Origin: Marvania coccoides
Taxonomy: Eukaryota > Chlorophyta > Trebouxiophyceae > Chlorellales > Chlorellaceae
Length of the DNA stretch: 64,000 nucleotides
Direction: 5' to 3'
Assembly (NCBI GenBank): GCA_963854735.1
Contig: OY978099.1
Location: 496,001 to 560,000 of the forward strand
The notes below the pieces were generated by a model. The model had not been told where the DNA came from, did not search any database, and was given only the letters and a program-made list of their open reading frames with translations. Shown one piece after another: positions 11,183 to 21,964 of this stretch. The translations under genes were made by a program, and so were the position numbers. Numbering within the stretch: position 1 is the stretch's first letter; the number at the start of each line of letters is the position of its first letter.

Positions 11183-13095
11183 TCACAGACCCAGCTCTTC
11201 TGTGCTGAGATGGGATACGCTGAACTCCTCCATGGGGTCCAGCGTGTAGGCTAGCTCGTTCGAAGTCAGCTTGATGGGGCGGGGAAGAACTGCCCCACCC
11301 CGATGTCGCAGCACGCGCTGCAGCCAGTTAAAGTCGCAGGTGCGGCCTCCCAGCAGCACCTGCGGCTGGTTGGAGTTCACCACCACCGTTCGAAGCGCTG
11401 GAGCTGCCAGAATGGCAGCCACGTCGCTGCCCGTCAGCCTCAGTCGCTGCATGACGTTGACTGCACCCTGAGAGGGCCCTGGCCCGGTGCGTTGGTTGGC
11501 CAAGAAGATCTGCTGCAAGTAGGTGCCTGAGGTGCGCATCGCGCGCAGCGCAGGAGGAAAGCGATGGATTGTATTGCAGCCGAGGTGCAAATGGCGGAGG
11601 CAGTTGAGCCATGGCCCCGGCAACAGCTCCTCTGCGCTGATGTCGTTGCACATCAGCTCCAGCCGAGTTAACGCCGTGAGCCGGCGCACTCCCTCGGGCA
11701 GCGATTTCATTGCGCCATCTGGAACGAAGGGGAAAACAGCAAAACAAATAAGAAAAAAATAGCTTTGTGGGTGAATTTTTGTGCATCGACTCCCATTAAA
11801 TGCTATAAACTACTATAAACCCACTTGTGCTGACCGATGAATATCGCCATTTTCCTTTCCTCTTGTCTCTCTAAATATTAAAACGTCAACTTTTCTCACC
11901 TTGCAGCCGCAGCGCTACCAGCCCCGTCAATGGCAGCAGCCAGTCCCACAAATCTGGAGCATCTTCGTCAGCTGCATGGTCGGAACGCCCCCTCCCCACC
12001 AGCGCCAGCCGCCTCAACCCCGTCAGCTCAGGCGGCAGCGTCAACGGCGGCCGCATTTCCGCATAGAGGCTCCGCATCCCTGAAAACCGACGCAGCTGGG
12101 CTGGCAGGCTGCCCGACAGGTCCACCGGAAGAAATGGGTCCCAGAAGAGCTGCTGCAGAAGAGGCATGGCCATCAGCCATGCTGGGGAGGGGGACTGCAG
12201 CGGCACTCGCTTGAGCTGCAGAGTTTGGAGAGATGCGAGGACGGAGAAGCGCGAGGGAAGATCTTCGGTGGGGGGGAGGGCGCTGCGGAGGGGCCAGTTT
12301 AGGGAGAGGTGGTGTAGGCGGGTGAGCTCGCAGATGGCGTGCAGCACGCCTATGAATCCAGAAGCTTCGCTGTCACTGCCAAAAAATCCACAAAAAAATC
12401 AAGGTTGGTTTTATAGTCCTTTCAGCAGACATACCTGCAAGATGCCCCATTGTTTCTTAATCAACTACTACGCTCGTCAACAGGAGCAGTACTTGCCTTG
12501 GAAATCGAATTTCGAGGCCCCGAAGTGCCGGCAGCGCCTTCATCGCCCACACGGCGCTTTCTACACTGTGGCCGTCGTACGGCCCCCCCGCCAGGTAGAC
12601 CGATGTCAGCCTTGTGAGCCTGGTCAGGTGGGTGCTGTCCAGCGGGGTGAGCGCAGCTGCAATGGGCAGGCGGCCAGTGAGGCGGAGGCATCGCAGGTTG
12701 ACGGTGGAAGCCATGAGCCGCGTAACGACCTTCGTAATCTTCTGCAGCCGGCGCGTGTCCATCATGTCCTTGATTTCGATCTCCAGCTCCAGAATGTGCT
12801 CAGCACGGGGCTGCCAGTACTCGTACCACCTTGACTTTGAAAAGCCGTGCCGTGGGAAACATTTGTCGTAGACGCCGGTCCTGGCCCACAGAAGGCGCCT
12901 CGCCTCGGGCGTCTTCAGCAGCTGATTCCACCGCTTGTTCACCAGCGGAGCAACCGTGCGGAGCGGATCTTTCCCGGACTTTTCATCAAGCGATGCACTT
13001 TGGTCACCGTCGTGAAGGACATATGCAAAGAAAAGAATCCGTAAAGCAATTGATCGAGGGAGTTGAGCCACGTCTCGGCTCTGGACGACGTCCAT
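11183..13095 (-). CDS. F-box/leucine-rich repeat protein
   Basis: Three exons (12497-13095, 11900-12375, 11183-11718) encode 536 residues. The N-terminal ~60 residues ('LPRSIALRILFFAYVL' ... 'APLVNKRWNQLLKTPEA') resemble an F-box, the part that binds SKP1 in SCF ubiquitin ligases. The rest contains irregular leucine-rich repeats such as 'LRCLRLTGRLPIAAAL', 'LTRLHHLSLNWPL', 'LTALTRLELMCNDI' and 'LNCLRHLHLGCNTI'. The first intron uses a gcaagt donor: the GT alternative two bases on would put the following exon out of frame. A substrate-receptor role is inferred from domain order; the F-box match is by eye only. An in-frame ATG also exists at 13176. Confidence 0.7.
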
Positions 13096-13409
13096 TAACA
13101 AGTTTGCTGCGCTGCTTGAAACATTTTGACCATACTTCTTTGAACTTTTCCTTATATATAGAATTTTTAAGAACAATTCTCTTGTATTTTCTTGATATTT
13201 TGCGATTTATTTTGTATCTGAATTCTTCGAAGAAAAATACATCGAGCACCGCGTTTATGCAAGGGGGCTTAAGTATATTACATGCTAAATGAAAATGCAA
13301 ACGAAAATAAGCAGATATCGGGCCAAGCCGTAGATTTGTTTGTTACTTGCTGCCAGCTCAGCGCCCAGGGCCATGAGACCACCCCAGGGCCCATCTGATT
13401 TTCTTTCTT
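13096..13409. other. Spacer
   Basis: AT-rich interval upstream of the F-box/LRR gene and downstream of NUP50. It must hold the promoter of the former. Nothing else seen. Confidence 0.5.
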
Positions 13410-14949
13410 TTATTCAGCTACTAGCTTGCCTACTAGCTTGCCTTCAGCCTCCCCGCCCAGCTGTTTCTGCTCCTCCACCACCGCGACAAACCGCTCCAGT
13501 GCCTCAGCAGGCTTCATGCGCAGCGCATACGTCGCGAGTTTAGCGCCAGAAGCCTCGTCGGGGCTGCCAGGCGACCCAGCAGCCCCCTCTCCCAGGTGGT
13601 TAACGCACGCAAAAGTTACGCCCTACAAATGAAAAATATCAGCATTATAAATCCATCAATAACGGTCTCAGAGGATATTTCATATCCCAGCTACCCAAAA
13701 TGAAAACATTTATGAAAACTTGCCGAGTTTCCTTCCATCTTGGTGACCTGCATCTCGGGCCACAGGTTGGCGTTGAGCAGCAGCCGCAGGTTGCCCTTCT
13801 GCCGCATCACCAGCCGCGCCTGCCCCGTCTTCAGATCGGCGTTCACTCGAAGCTCGCCCCTCCCCCGCTCACGCCAGTTCTTAGCAGTGTCAAACTCAAA
13901 CAGGATGCCGCTGCCGGAGAACACCGTCCTCTCCGACTCTTCGCCTGTCGTCTGCTGGTTTTCCGCGGAAAAGGCGGCGGCGGGGGCCGGCTTGGCGGCG
14001 GCGGCGCCGAACAGCGGCGTGCCAGAGGCGGTGGCAGCGCCAAACACGCTGGGGGCAGAAGCAGCAGGCAGGGCAGCGGGAGCGGCAGTCTCTCCAGCAG
14101 CTGTCTTAGGCGCCGCGCCAAAGGTGAAGGCGGAGGCCGTCGCGCCGGAAGCTGCAAGTTGAAGTGGAAAAACGGCGATGATTTTTTTGTTTGGAAGTAA
14201 AAGGGGGGGGGGGGGGGGTAATGTTTTAGTGCTTACCGATGCTGCCGAATCCACCTGTGTTGGCTCCAAACCCGCCAGAAGATCCGAAAGCCAGGCCACC
14301 GCTCGCGGGGACGCTCGCAAACGCACCAAAGCCTCCTCCAAAAGCAGGAACGGCGTCAGGCTTAGCCTCTGCTTCTTCAGCCATTCCTTTGCCGTTCTCT
14401 GGTTGCTTTGCCTCCTCCTCTGGCTTCTCCTCTGCCTCCTTCTTCTCCTCCTCCTTGGCTGTCTCTTCTTTGCTTGGCGCAGCTGCAGCCTCCGGCTCAG
14501 CTGCTGCAGCGGGCTTTGGGAAGGCTAGAGCGATGCCCGCGAAAGGGTTTGCAGCTGGAGCAGGGGCTGCAGCGGCTCCAGATGCCAGCTGGATGTTTGC
14601 AAAGGGATTGCTCCCAGCAGCAGCAGCAGCAGCTGAGGTCTCGCCTCCGCAGGCACCGCGGCGGGCGCGGATGATCTTGCGTTGCTTGATCACGTCCTCG
14701 CTGGCACGGGCGAAGCTGCCGGCCTCCACCTGATGCAAATACGGTGATAGTGGGATGAGAACACGAACAGCAGCAAGCAACAGAAAATAATGCGTTTTTT
14801 TCTTCTTCCCGGGGTGCAGAAAAGAACAGTTTATCTCAGCTATCGCGCACCTCCTCCTCCTCGCTCTCATCATCTTTGGTCAGTTGGCGCTCAGACCCTC
14901 GCTTCTTTGCAGCCGGTTCGAGGTGATCGGTCGCCCTCTTCCCTGCCAT
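13410..14949 (-). CDS. NUP50: Nucleoporin NUP50 with RanBP1-type domain
   Basis: Four exons (14851-14949, 14237-14729, 13724-14151, 13410-13622) encode 410 residues. The basic N-terminus 'MAGKRATDHLEPAAKKRGSE' and 'FARASEDVIKQRKIIRARR' match the importin-alpha-binding start of NUP50. The middle is Ala/Pro-rich with FG-type repeats ('NPFANIQ', 'NPFAGIALAF', 'FGGGFGAFAS'). The C-terminal part is a Ran-binding domain: 'TVFSGSGILFEFD', 'WRERGRGELRVN', 'RLVMRQKGNLRLLLN', 'GVTFACVNH'. It acts at the nuclear basket in importin recycling (family knowledge). The last intron has a gcaagt donor that is forced by frame. The intron at 14152-14236 contains a 16-base homopolymer. Confidence 0.88.
14203..14218. 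repeat. Run of 16 G within a NUP50 intron
   Basis: On the transcribed minus strand this reads as C16, about halfway along an 85-base intron. It may add to the pyrimidine content of that intron. Confidence 0.9.
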
Positions 14950-15180
14950 AATTTTTGCGAACGCACGATGCTGTTTAGCACTTTTACGACTATGCAAATA
15001 AAATAAAATAAAATAATAATAATGAACAAATTGAAAATATGCTGTTTGAACATTTCCAACATTTTTCTTCTAGATTTTCAAATATACCATGCTTCACTGT
15101 TACATATACCTTAATATATTTATTTAGTAACGCTCTTATCGTAATCTGAATCCCACCCCAGCTCCCCTCCCACGCGGTTC

Positions 15181-16420
15181 ATGGAATTTGTGTTAGGTGC
15201 GATCGTTTTCCCCTGCATTTTGTCGAGTTTGAAACGTTATTTTCACTGGAAACACAGTGCTGAATAGTTGTGTTGCGCCCTGCAGTGTTAGCATCGCTCA
15301 CTTTGCTCGGAAATTGTCCTGCCTCTCTCACCGACAACATCGACGCTGCTTGCTCATTACCTTCAGGCCAAATCAAACAGACGTCGAAACAGATCTGCAA
15401 GAAAGTGCTGAAGACCTATTCGAAGGTCCAGGATCGTCAGAGAGGCGGCCCACCCCCTTCTTCTTCTTGCCCGGCCCCCATTTTCCCGCCTGAGATGTCT
15501 GATTGTCCTGCTGACGCCTACCTCCTCCCTCCGCTGGAGAACCTCAAAAAGAACAAGCCGCCGTGGAACATCAAGAAGATCCGGCACCCTGAGCGCGTGG
15601 ACGTGCAAGACGGCATGCTGAAGCTGAGCTACCAAGAGGGCGTCAGAGGCGGAGAGTCTGGTGCGGCGGTGTTTGCCAACCCGTTCGACCTGCTCCCAGC
15701 AGATGGTTAGTTTATTTTATTTCGCTGTAACGGTTTGAATTTTTCGTGAAAAAACTTCTAACTTATTATAATCGATAAGGACTGGCGCTGAATGAATTAA
15801 TTTTAATACAAATGCTGTTTCTTAATGAATACTGTGCCTTCGCAGAAATTTCAATGGACTATGAAGTGTTTCTACCCGAGAGCTTCGAGTGGGTCAAAGC
15901 AGGCAAATTTCCGGGAATTGCTCTGGGAAAGAAACAGGGGGAGCATGCTAGCGGCGGCAACTGGAAAGAAGACGCCGGCAGCTTCCGTATCATGTGGCGC
16001 GACCCACAGGGCGACCGCGCGCTCATCAAGGGGTACCTCTACCTCGCCATCCACGGCGGAATCGAAGCTGGCTTCGAGCCTCAAGGCCCCGACACAAAGG
16101 CGGCACTGAATGTCGACGATCGCACTGGATTCAGCATGTGGTACAAAAAACAGCCTGGAATGTACGCAGAAAAGTGCAAATGGAACTCCATGGGGTTCAC
16201 AGTGATTTTGAACACCCCTGGAAAAGCGGACGGCGTGTTAGAGATGCGCGTGAACGGGGTGACGAAACGGGTGGATGACGTCGTGTGGCGCACCAGCGGG
16301 GACGTGAAGATCGTCGACATGTACTTTGTGTCCATTTTTGGGGGGCGGGCGCAGGAATTTGCGTGCAAGAAGGCGACCCACGCGCTGTTCCGCAACATCC
16401 GCTTTGCTCCAGTGAAATGA
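15181..16420 (+). CDS. Secreted polysaccharide lyase, family PL14 (chlorovirus vAL-1-like)
   Basis: Three exons (15181-15196, 15286-15705, 15846-16420) encode 336 residues. The first exon has only 16 bases (MEFVL+1); joined to exon 2 it creates a hydrophobic leader 'MEFVLVLASLTLLGNCPA', a good signal peptide. The domain then runs from 'NKPPWNIKKIRHPERVDVQ' to the end, with 'SMDYEVFLPESFEWVKAGKF', 'PGIALGKK', 'FRIMWRDPQGDRALIKGYLY' and 'CKWNSMGFTVILN'. This pattern matches the PL14 alginate/glucuronan lyases known from Chlorella viruses, molluscs and some fungi and algae, which cut uronic-acid polymers by beta-elimination. It probably acts on cell wall or extracellular polysaccharide; the substrate cannot be told from sequence. 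An ATG at 15495 without leader is the alternative start. Confidence 0.78.
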
Positions 16421-16919
16421 TGAGTAGTTCATTATTATTGTTGAATATCAGTATAGTTAAATAAAGGTTGCTTCCTGAATGTATTTCGTTTAAATCTCGT
16501 GTATCTTATCTGCGGACTTTTTTGTGACTCTGTGAAAACGTAATTTTTTATTTCTTTAAGAAATTTTTATGTTTCTTCCTTTTTTCCGTTCTGTTTCTAA
16601 ATGTTTGTAAAATCCCGGTTACAATTACGAGATGGAGGCTTCATGAAAGGATCACAACACTGCAGAGAGATAAAGTAGTAGGGGGGATCGTTGCAGACGC
16701 GGCCATGGAAAGGCGCTTTCCCCACGAAGAAAGAAAAATGTTTATTATTAGAATACAATTTCAGAAGAGAAGAAAAATAATTATAAATACGTTGAAGAGC
16801 AATGAAAAATTGCGTTCGAAGTAAAAACGGCCACAAAAAAGGTAAAAAGAAACATAAGAGAAGCGGGTATCTGTCTTTGGCGAGATCGATATTAAGCTGC
16901 TGCGGCTGGTAAGGCGTCA
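16421..16919. other. Convergent spacer
   Basis: AT-rich 3' flank shared by the lyase and Nudix genes; an AATAAAG lies about 40 bases past the lyase stop and may be a polyadenylation signal. No gene seen. Confidence 0.55.
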
Positions 16920-18086
16920 TTAGGTGGCAGGAGTAGATGGAGGCGGCAGGGCAGTTCCATCAGCAGAGGTAGTAGTAACAGTAGGGGTGGCTTCACCACC
17001 GGCAGCGGAGCTTTCGTCGAGCTTCCTGGTGGGGCTTACGTCAATTCGCTGCAGTGCTCCCCACGCCCACCCCTTCCTCTTCACCCACGCTCTCAGCGCT
17101 TCCCGCATCCAGTCGTACTTGACCTTGCGGTACGCCTCATGCACGGTGCACTGCAAAATGAGAAGATCAATAAATCAGACACGTAATTCAAGTGAAAAAT
17201 CTACGAAAAAAATTTCAGTTTGAAAGCAAGAAAACTGAAGAGATTAACTGGTTTTTGTCACTCGCCCACACACGCTGTCGCTGTCCCGCCTCTGGCCATT
17301 CCTCCAGCTCCTCAGACACCTCCATCACAAAAACATGGGCCACGCATCGCCCCTTGGCCGACCCCGCCTGAGCCTTGCCGCTGCGAAACACAAACTTGCC
17401 CAGCATGGGCAGCTCCAGCTCGCCGCGCACGCCCGCTTCCTCCACCGTCTCTCTCTGCGCCGCGGTCTCCACCGATTCGTCAACCTCCCACCCTCCTTTT
17501 GGGAACACGTGCATCTTGCCGTTCCTGCTGGTGATCATCAGCACGCGCACGGCGCCCGGGTTGTCTGCGTCCTCTTCCGTGTTGTTGTTGTACCGCACGG
17601 GGATGCAGCCGGCCACCAGGCGGGCTCCATCGTCGTCGTAGCGTTGCCGCGCTCGGCCCTGCATTTATTTATTAATTTATTATTGTAAATTTTTGTTGTT
17701 TTAATTGGTAAACAACAAATCAAAGGGTGTGGTTAAAATGCGTATATGATAGAAAGAATCCAGCAGGGTACCTGTCTGGCAGCTGTGGGTTGCGGCCCTC
17801 CGACTGTGTGAGGCATCGGGACTGGCTGGGGTGCGTTGGTCCTCCGCGTGAGCGACTTGGGCTTGGGCTTAGAGAGAAGAGGGGGGCATTGCTGGGGCGG
17901 GGGTGGGGTGGTGAGAAGCTTGGACTTGGCAGCGCTTTTGGGCTTGGCAGCGGCCGACGACGACTTCTTGGCGTGGTGGCGGTGGGCGGGAGAGGGTTTG
18001 GATGAACCTCTCGCGTTGGTTGCAGGTGCTCTGAGGTTTGTGCGATGGATCCAGCTGGTGGGAGGGCCCGTGTGTAAGCTGAAATT
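16920..18086 (-). CDS. Nudix hydrolase, diphosphoinositol polyphosphate phosphohydrolase-like, with Lys/Pro-rich N-terminus
   Basis: Two exons are secure: 17266-17658 and 16920-17150. They carry a full Nudix box, 'GGWEVDE' ... 'RETVEEAGV', preceded by 'MHVFPKGGWE' and followed by 'WPEAGQRQRVW' and 'VKYDWMREALRAW'. This resembles plant and animal DIPP-type enzymes that hydrolyse diphosphoinositol polyphosphates or dinucleoside polyphosphates. Upstream, an open frame from about 18086 to a donor at 17772 joins in phase 0 and encodes a low-complexity stretch with 'AKKSSSAAAKPKSAAKSKLL'. Its start codon was not found; an in-frame stop lies just beyond 18110, so a further 5' exon is needed. The donor at 17265 appears to be gcgagt, which keeps the conserved Trp of the family. 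Confidence 0.75.
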
Positions 18087-18112
18087 GCCCCCTCCTCCCT
18101 GATTAATTTGAG

Positions 18113-18830
18113 GGATGCAGGCCAGGTTCGCGGATGCTCACGCCCGTGCCACGAGAAGCACGGGGAATTTTTGTGCTGCTTCAGACCCACCGAGCTCTAT
18201 TTAAGCGAACGAGATGATTTGTCCCCTGTCGCCTTCCAAAAAATGCGAATTCCAAAACTGCCTGACACACTACTTGCAGCTCGGATTTTTCTATCATAGT
18301 TTGGCTCAAATTGCGCGGCACGCCGATAACTGCTGCTTTTTGTATGCCTTGAGCTGGCGAACAACTTGAATTTTTAGACATCAGCAGACGCGAGAGATTT
18401 TTTCAACGAATCCGACATAATAGCCAACCCACTAGCTGCAAGGTCCTGCGGGTGGAGGTGAGCCCCTTGCGCTGTGATCCCGCTCCATCTCGATTTTTTC
18501 GCGTGCCGACTCAGCGCGTATCCGCATCTAATTCGAGTGAGTGCCTCAGGTTCCAGGAGCGCAGCTAGTCGCTACACAGCGTGATCATAACGGCTCAAGG
18601 TACGCATTGTCACCTTACAAATCTGAGGCACCCTGTCGGAGGGATTGTGTCAGTTGCAAGCTGTCGATCTTCCCCCGATTTCGTTTTTATAAAACCTGGC
18701 GTTTGCACAGCTCTCAAACAACCACCGCAAACCCATCGTTGCATTCCAATAATATCATCTCCCTTTCTCTTCCTCCCTCGCAGCCCTTGCACAGACCGTC
18801 AGCGCTCAGTGCCTGCAATTGTGTGAGAAG
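18113..18830. promoter_or_regulatory. Divergent upstream region, Nudix / ALY
   Basis: Contains the upstream regions of both genes, probably the missing first Nudix exon, and the 5' UTR of ALY, where 'tcgcagcccttgcacag' at 18778-18794 may be a UTR intron acceptor. A 66-codon minus-strand open frame (18181-18381) has no recognisable product. Confidence 0.4.
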
Positions 18831-21643
18831 ATGGAGGAGACACCTCTGAGCCCCTCCAAGTGGGCTCCTGACGAGATCCGTCGCTTCTACCGCGCCTATC
18901 ACAAGTACGGCTCCGATTTCTTCAAAGTTTCCAAGATGGTGGGCGGCGGGAAGGCCCCTGAGATGTGCGCCGGCCTGTGGCGCCGCCACCAAGCCTACCT
19001 CTCCCTCGACAAAAAGTTCCAGAGCGAAGTCGCCTTCGTGGCGCTCGTCCAGGACGGCGGCGCCTCCCACGGTGGCGCACAGGGCGACGGAGAGGAAACC
19101 GAAGACGACGGCGGCAACAACATTGGCGGTGGTCCCGCTGGGGGCGGTGCCGACAGCGGCATGCTGAGGGGAGAAGACAGCGATGACGACCTGGGGGTGG
19201 GGTACCACGACGGCGTGAACAAAGCCGAGGAGGATGGCGGAGTGCAGACCACTGGGCTCGCTTCTCCTGGAAAAGACGGAACGCTGGCTGCCTCCCGCCC
19301 CCGGCGCACCCCCAAGCGCGGGCTGGCGGGCAGCCCCGGCGGGAAGGCGAGCCCTCCCGCTGGGAAGCGCAGCCGCGGCGCACGCGGCGGCGTCGATGAC
19401 GACATTTACGAGTATTACGATGAGGGGGCCAACCAGGTGACGGAGAGCGCAAAAAAGCGGCGGTTGGCGCGGCAGAGGCTGGATTTTGACGGCGAAAAGG
19501 ACGGCGCTGGAGGGGCGGGGGACAAGCCGCCCAAGCGGCGGGAGACCAACGCGGAGAAGCGCGGCATCGACGCGCTGCTGGCACTGGCGGTGGCCGGCGA
19601 GAGCGACGAGGACGAGGAGCTGTCGGAGGAGGAGGAGGAGGAGGACGCGCTGGGAGTGGGGGTGGACGACGACAAGGACGAAGACTACCGCGCCGGCGCG
19701 AGGGAGCGCAGCAGGCGCACCCCCCACAACACGCCGCACAAAACCCGGAATCGCCCGATGAGCGCCCAACTCACCCCTCCCCGCGGCGGGATGCTGTCCC
19801 CCGCAGGCCTGCGGGGCGCGGGGAGCCCTGGGTGGGGCGGGCTGGACGACGACCTTTTGGGCGACCTGACTGGCGGAGATGGAATGTCGTTCCTGGCGTC
19901 CCCCGGCATGCCCACGCACCTCCCCCCCGGCTTCATCCCCTCCCCCAAGAACCCCATGCCGCGGCTGCGCCGCCGCAAGGCCATCCCCGAGCGCCTGCCG
20001 TCCATTATTTCGCCCATCAAGTCGCTGTTTGGGCGGCGGCAGACCCTGGTGGGCGCCCCCACGCTGCTGGCGCTGGGCGGGCTGGGCTTCCCTGGGGTGG
20101 CGCAGCAGGACGAGATCTCGCCGGACGCCACGCTCGAGGAGCGCGCCGCGCGGCACGCGCTGAGCTCCGGCCTGCGGCGGTGGTGCATGTTTGAGTTTTT
20201 CTACTCCGCTGTCGACCGCCCCTGGTTCATGGATACCACGATGGCGGACCTCACGGTGCACGTGGGGCTGCCCCCTGGGTGCCGCCTCACCCGTAAAGAG
20301 TGGGCGGCGCTGCGGTCCTCGCTCGGCCGCCCCCGCCGCCTCTCCTGGTCCTTCCTGCGCGACTGCCGCGCCATGCTGGAGTCCCACCGCCGCACCGTGC
20401 GGGAGGTGTACAGCGCGCCCAATTTCGACCCCCATTTGGCGCCCGCTCTGCCCCGCCCCGTTGAGGTAGGGCAGCGGGTGGTGGCGCGGCACCCAGCTAC
20501 CCGGCAGCTGCATGATGGCTCGGTGCTGACCACCGCGCACGACTCGTACCGCGTGCAGTTCGACCGGCGGGAGCTGGGGGTGGAGGTGGTGCGCGACATC
20601 GACGTGATGCCGCTGGAGCCGTGGGAGAATCTGCCGCTGACGATGCTGGCCACGCGCCCCCGGTTGGTGCTGGCGGGGCGGCTGATCCTGAACGGTCGCG
20701 CGGTGCCGCTGCCCAAGCAGGCCGCGGTGTCGGCGGCAGGAGCGGGGGGAGGCGGGTCGTCTGCTGCGCCTGCGCCGCCGCCGTTGCCACAGCTGCTGCC
20801 GCCGGCGTCCGCGCGTGCCGCCGCGCCGGACCCCGCCACCATGGCGGAGCTGGCCACCAACCTCGACCGCAAAGAGGCGCTGCTGGTGCAGCTGCGACAG
20901 ATGAACGAAGAGGCTGCCAACGGCGTCCACAATGACCCAGTCACCGGGCAGCCCAGCGCGGCGTTCCTGCAGGCCTACGAGAGCGTGGCTGGCAGCCTGA
21001 AGGAGGTCAACGACGCGGTGCAGTCCAAGCTGATCGAGCTGGAGCGAGGTGTGACCGGAGCAGCTGCCCCGCCTGAGCTGGCAGGGCTTGCCCACCCGGA
21101 GGCCTCCACGCTGCCGCCAGAGCTGCTCAGCGCGCCCATCACGGCGCCGGCGCTGGCCGGAGCCGCCAAGCGGGAGGCGGGGCGCGTGACGCGCATGTGC
21201 TGGGGCCGCATGGCAGGCACAGCCGGGGCGCAGCAGACAGTGGCGCCTTCCACTGCTGCTTTAGCTGGTGGGGTAGAGGAAGGGCAGCAGCAAGTGCAGC
21301 ATGTTCTTCACCCCGGCGGCCCCGTGGGTCCCCTGATCGAGGGCGCTGTGTGGACGCTGACGCTGCTGCAGCAGGGCGCCGACAGGCTGGTGCCCGCCTC
21401 GGTGCTCGCCAATGCCCTGGACAGCTCTCTCCTGGTGAGTATGAATTTCTATGTTTTAGTGTGTGTGTATATATTTTAAGGCATAGATGCGTTGTATTTA
21501 TCCCGCAAGCAATTTTTTCAGCAATTTTAATCCCCCTTGCCCTGCAGAGCGTGAAGCCCACTTCTGTGGTGAACGCTGGGCTGTACACTGAGATCGAGAT
21601 GGCGATGAACAACCTCAAGCTGCAACTGCTAGCGCAAATCTAA
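18831..21643 (+). CDS. ALY: ALWAYS EARLY / LIN9-type protein (SANT + DIRP)
   Basis: Two exons (18831-21434, 21548-21643) encode 899 residues. A SANT/Myb-like domain opens the protein (residues ~8-60: 'KWAPDEIRRFYRAYHKYGSD', 'FFKVSKMVGG'), as in plant ALY proteins. The DIRP domain is at ~443-530: 'WCMFEFFYSAVDRPWFMDT', 'RLTRKEWAALRSSLGRPRRL', 'HRRTVREVY'. A Tudor-like stretch follows ('VGQRVVARHPATRQLHDGSV'). Between them is a long charged disordered region. LIN9/ALY is a core subunit of the MuvB/DREAM complexes that control cell-cycle genes. The exon is very GC-rich, so a 793-codon antisense frame is open over most of it; that frame is a composition artefact. Confidence 0.92.
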
Positions 21644-21964
21644 CATAATCAGAAAATTTTGCTAGTTAAATTAATTTTGCTAGTTAAATTACCCGACCGA
21701 ATGGCAATAACATACCATTCTGCGCTGGTTTGCTGCTGTATTTCATTTTGTGTATTTTTTTACCCATCGCCTTTGACTGCTTTGACAACCAGAATGTAAT
21801 TCACAGTGTTTGACAAAAAATAACAAAATAAAATTTATGAGCAGCGGGGAGGGGTGTTTCAGAAGCGAATCTTTATTACAAACATTTAAAGCCAAACCGA
21901 CTACACTACTTTCATACAAGCGCAGCAAATTAAATAGATTACTAAAACTCCCGGTTTCCATCCC
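21644..21964. other. Convergent spacer
   Basis: AT-rich spacer between ALY and PTPA 3' ends, with a short direct repeat of 'ttgctagttaaatta' near 21659-21690. No gene seen. Confidence 0.6.

Noticed and set aside
18714..21095. A 793-codon open frame antisense to ALY
   Set aside because: It lacks any domain, is rich in Gly/Arg/His/Gln as expected from reverse reading of GC-rich codons, and overlaps a clear SANT-DIRP gene.
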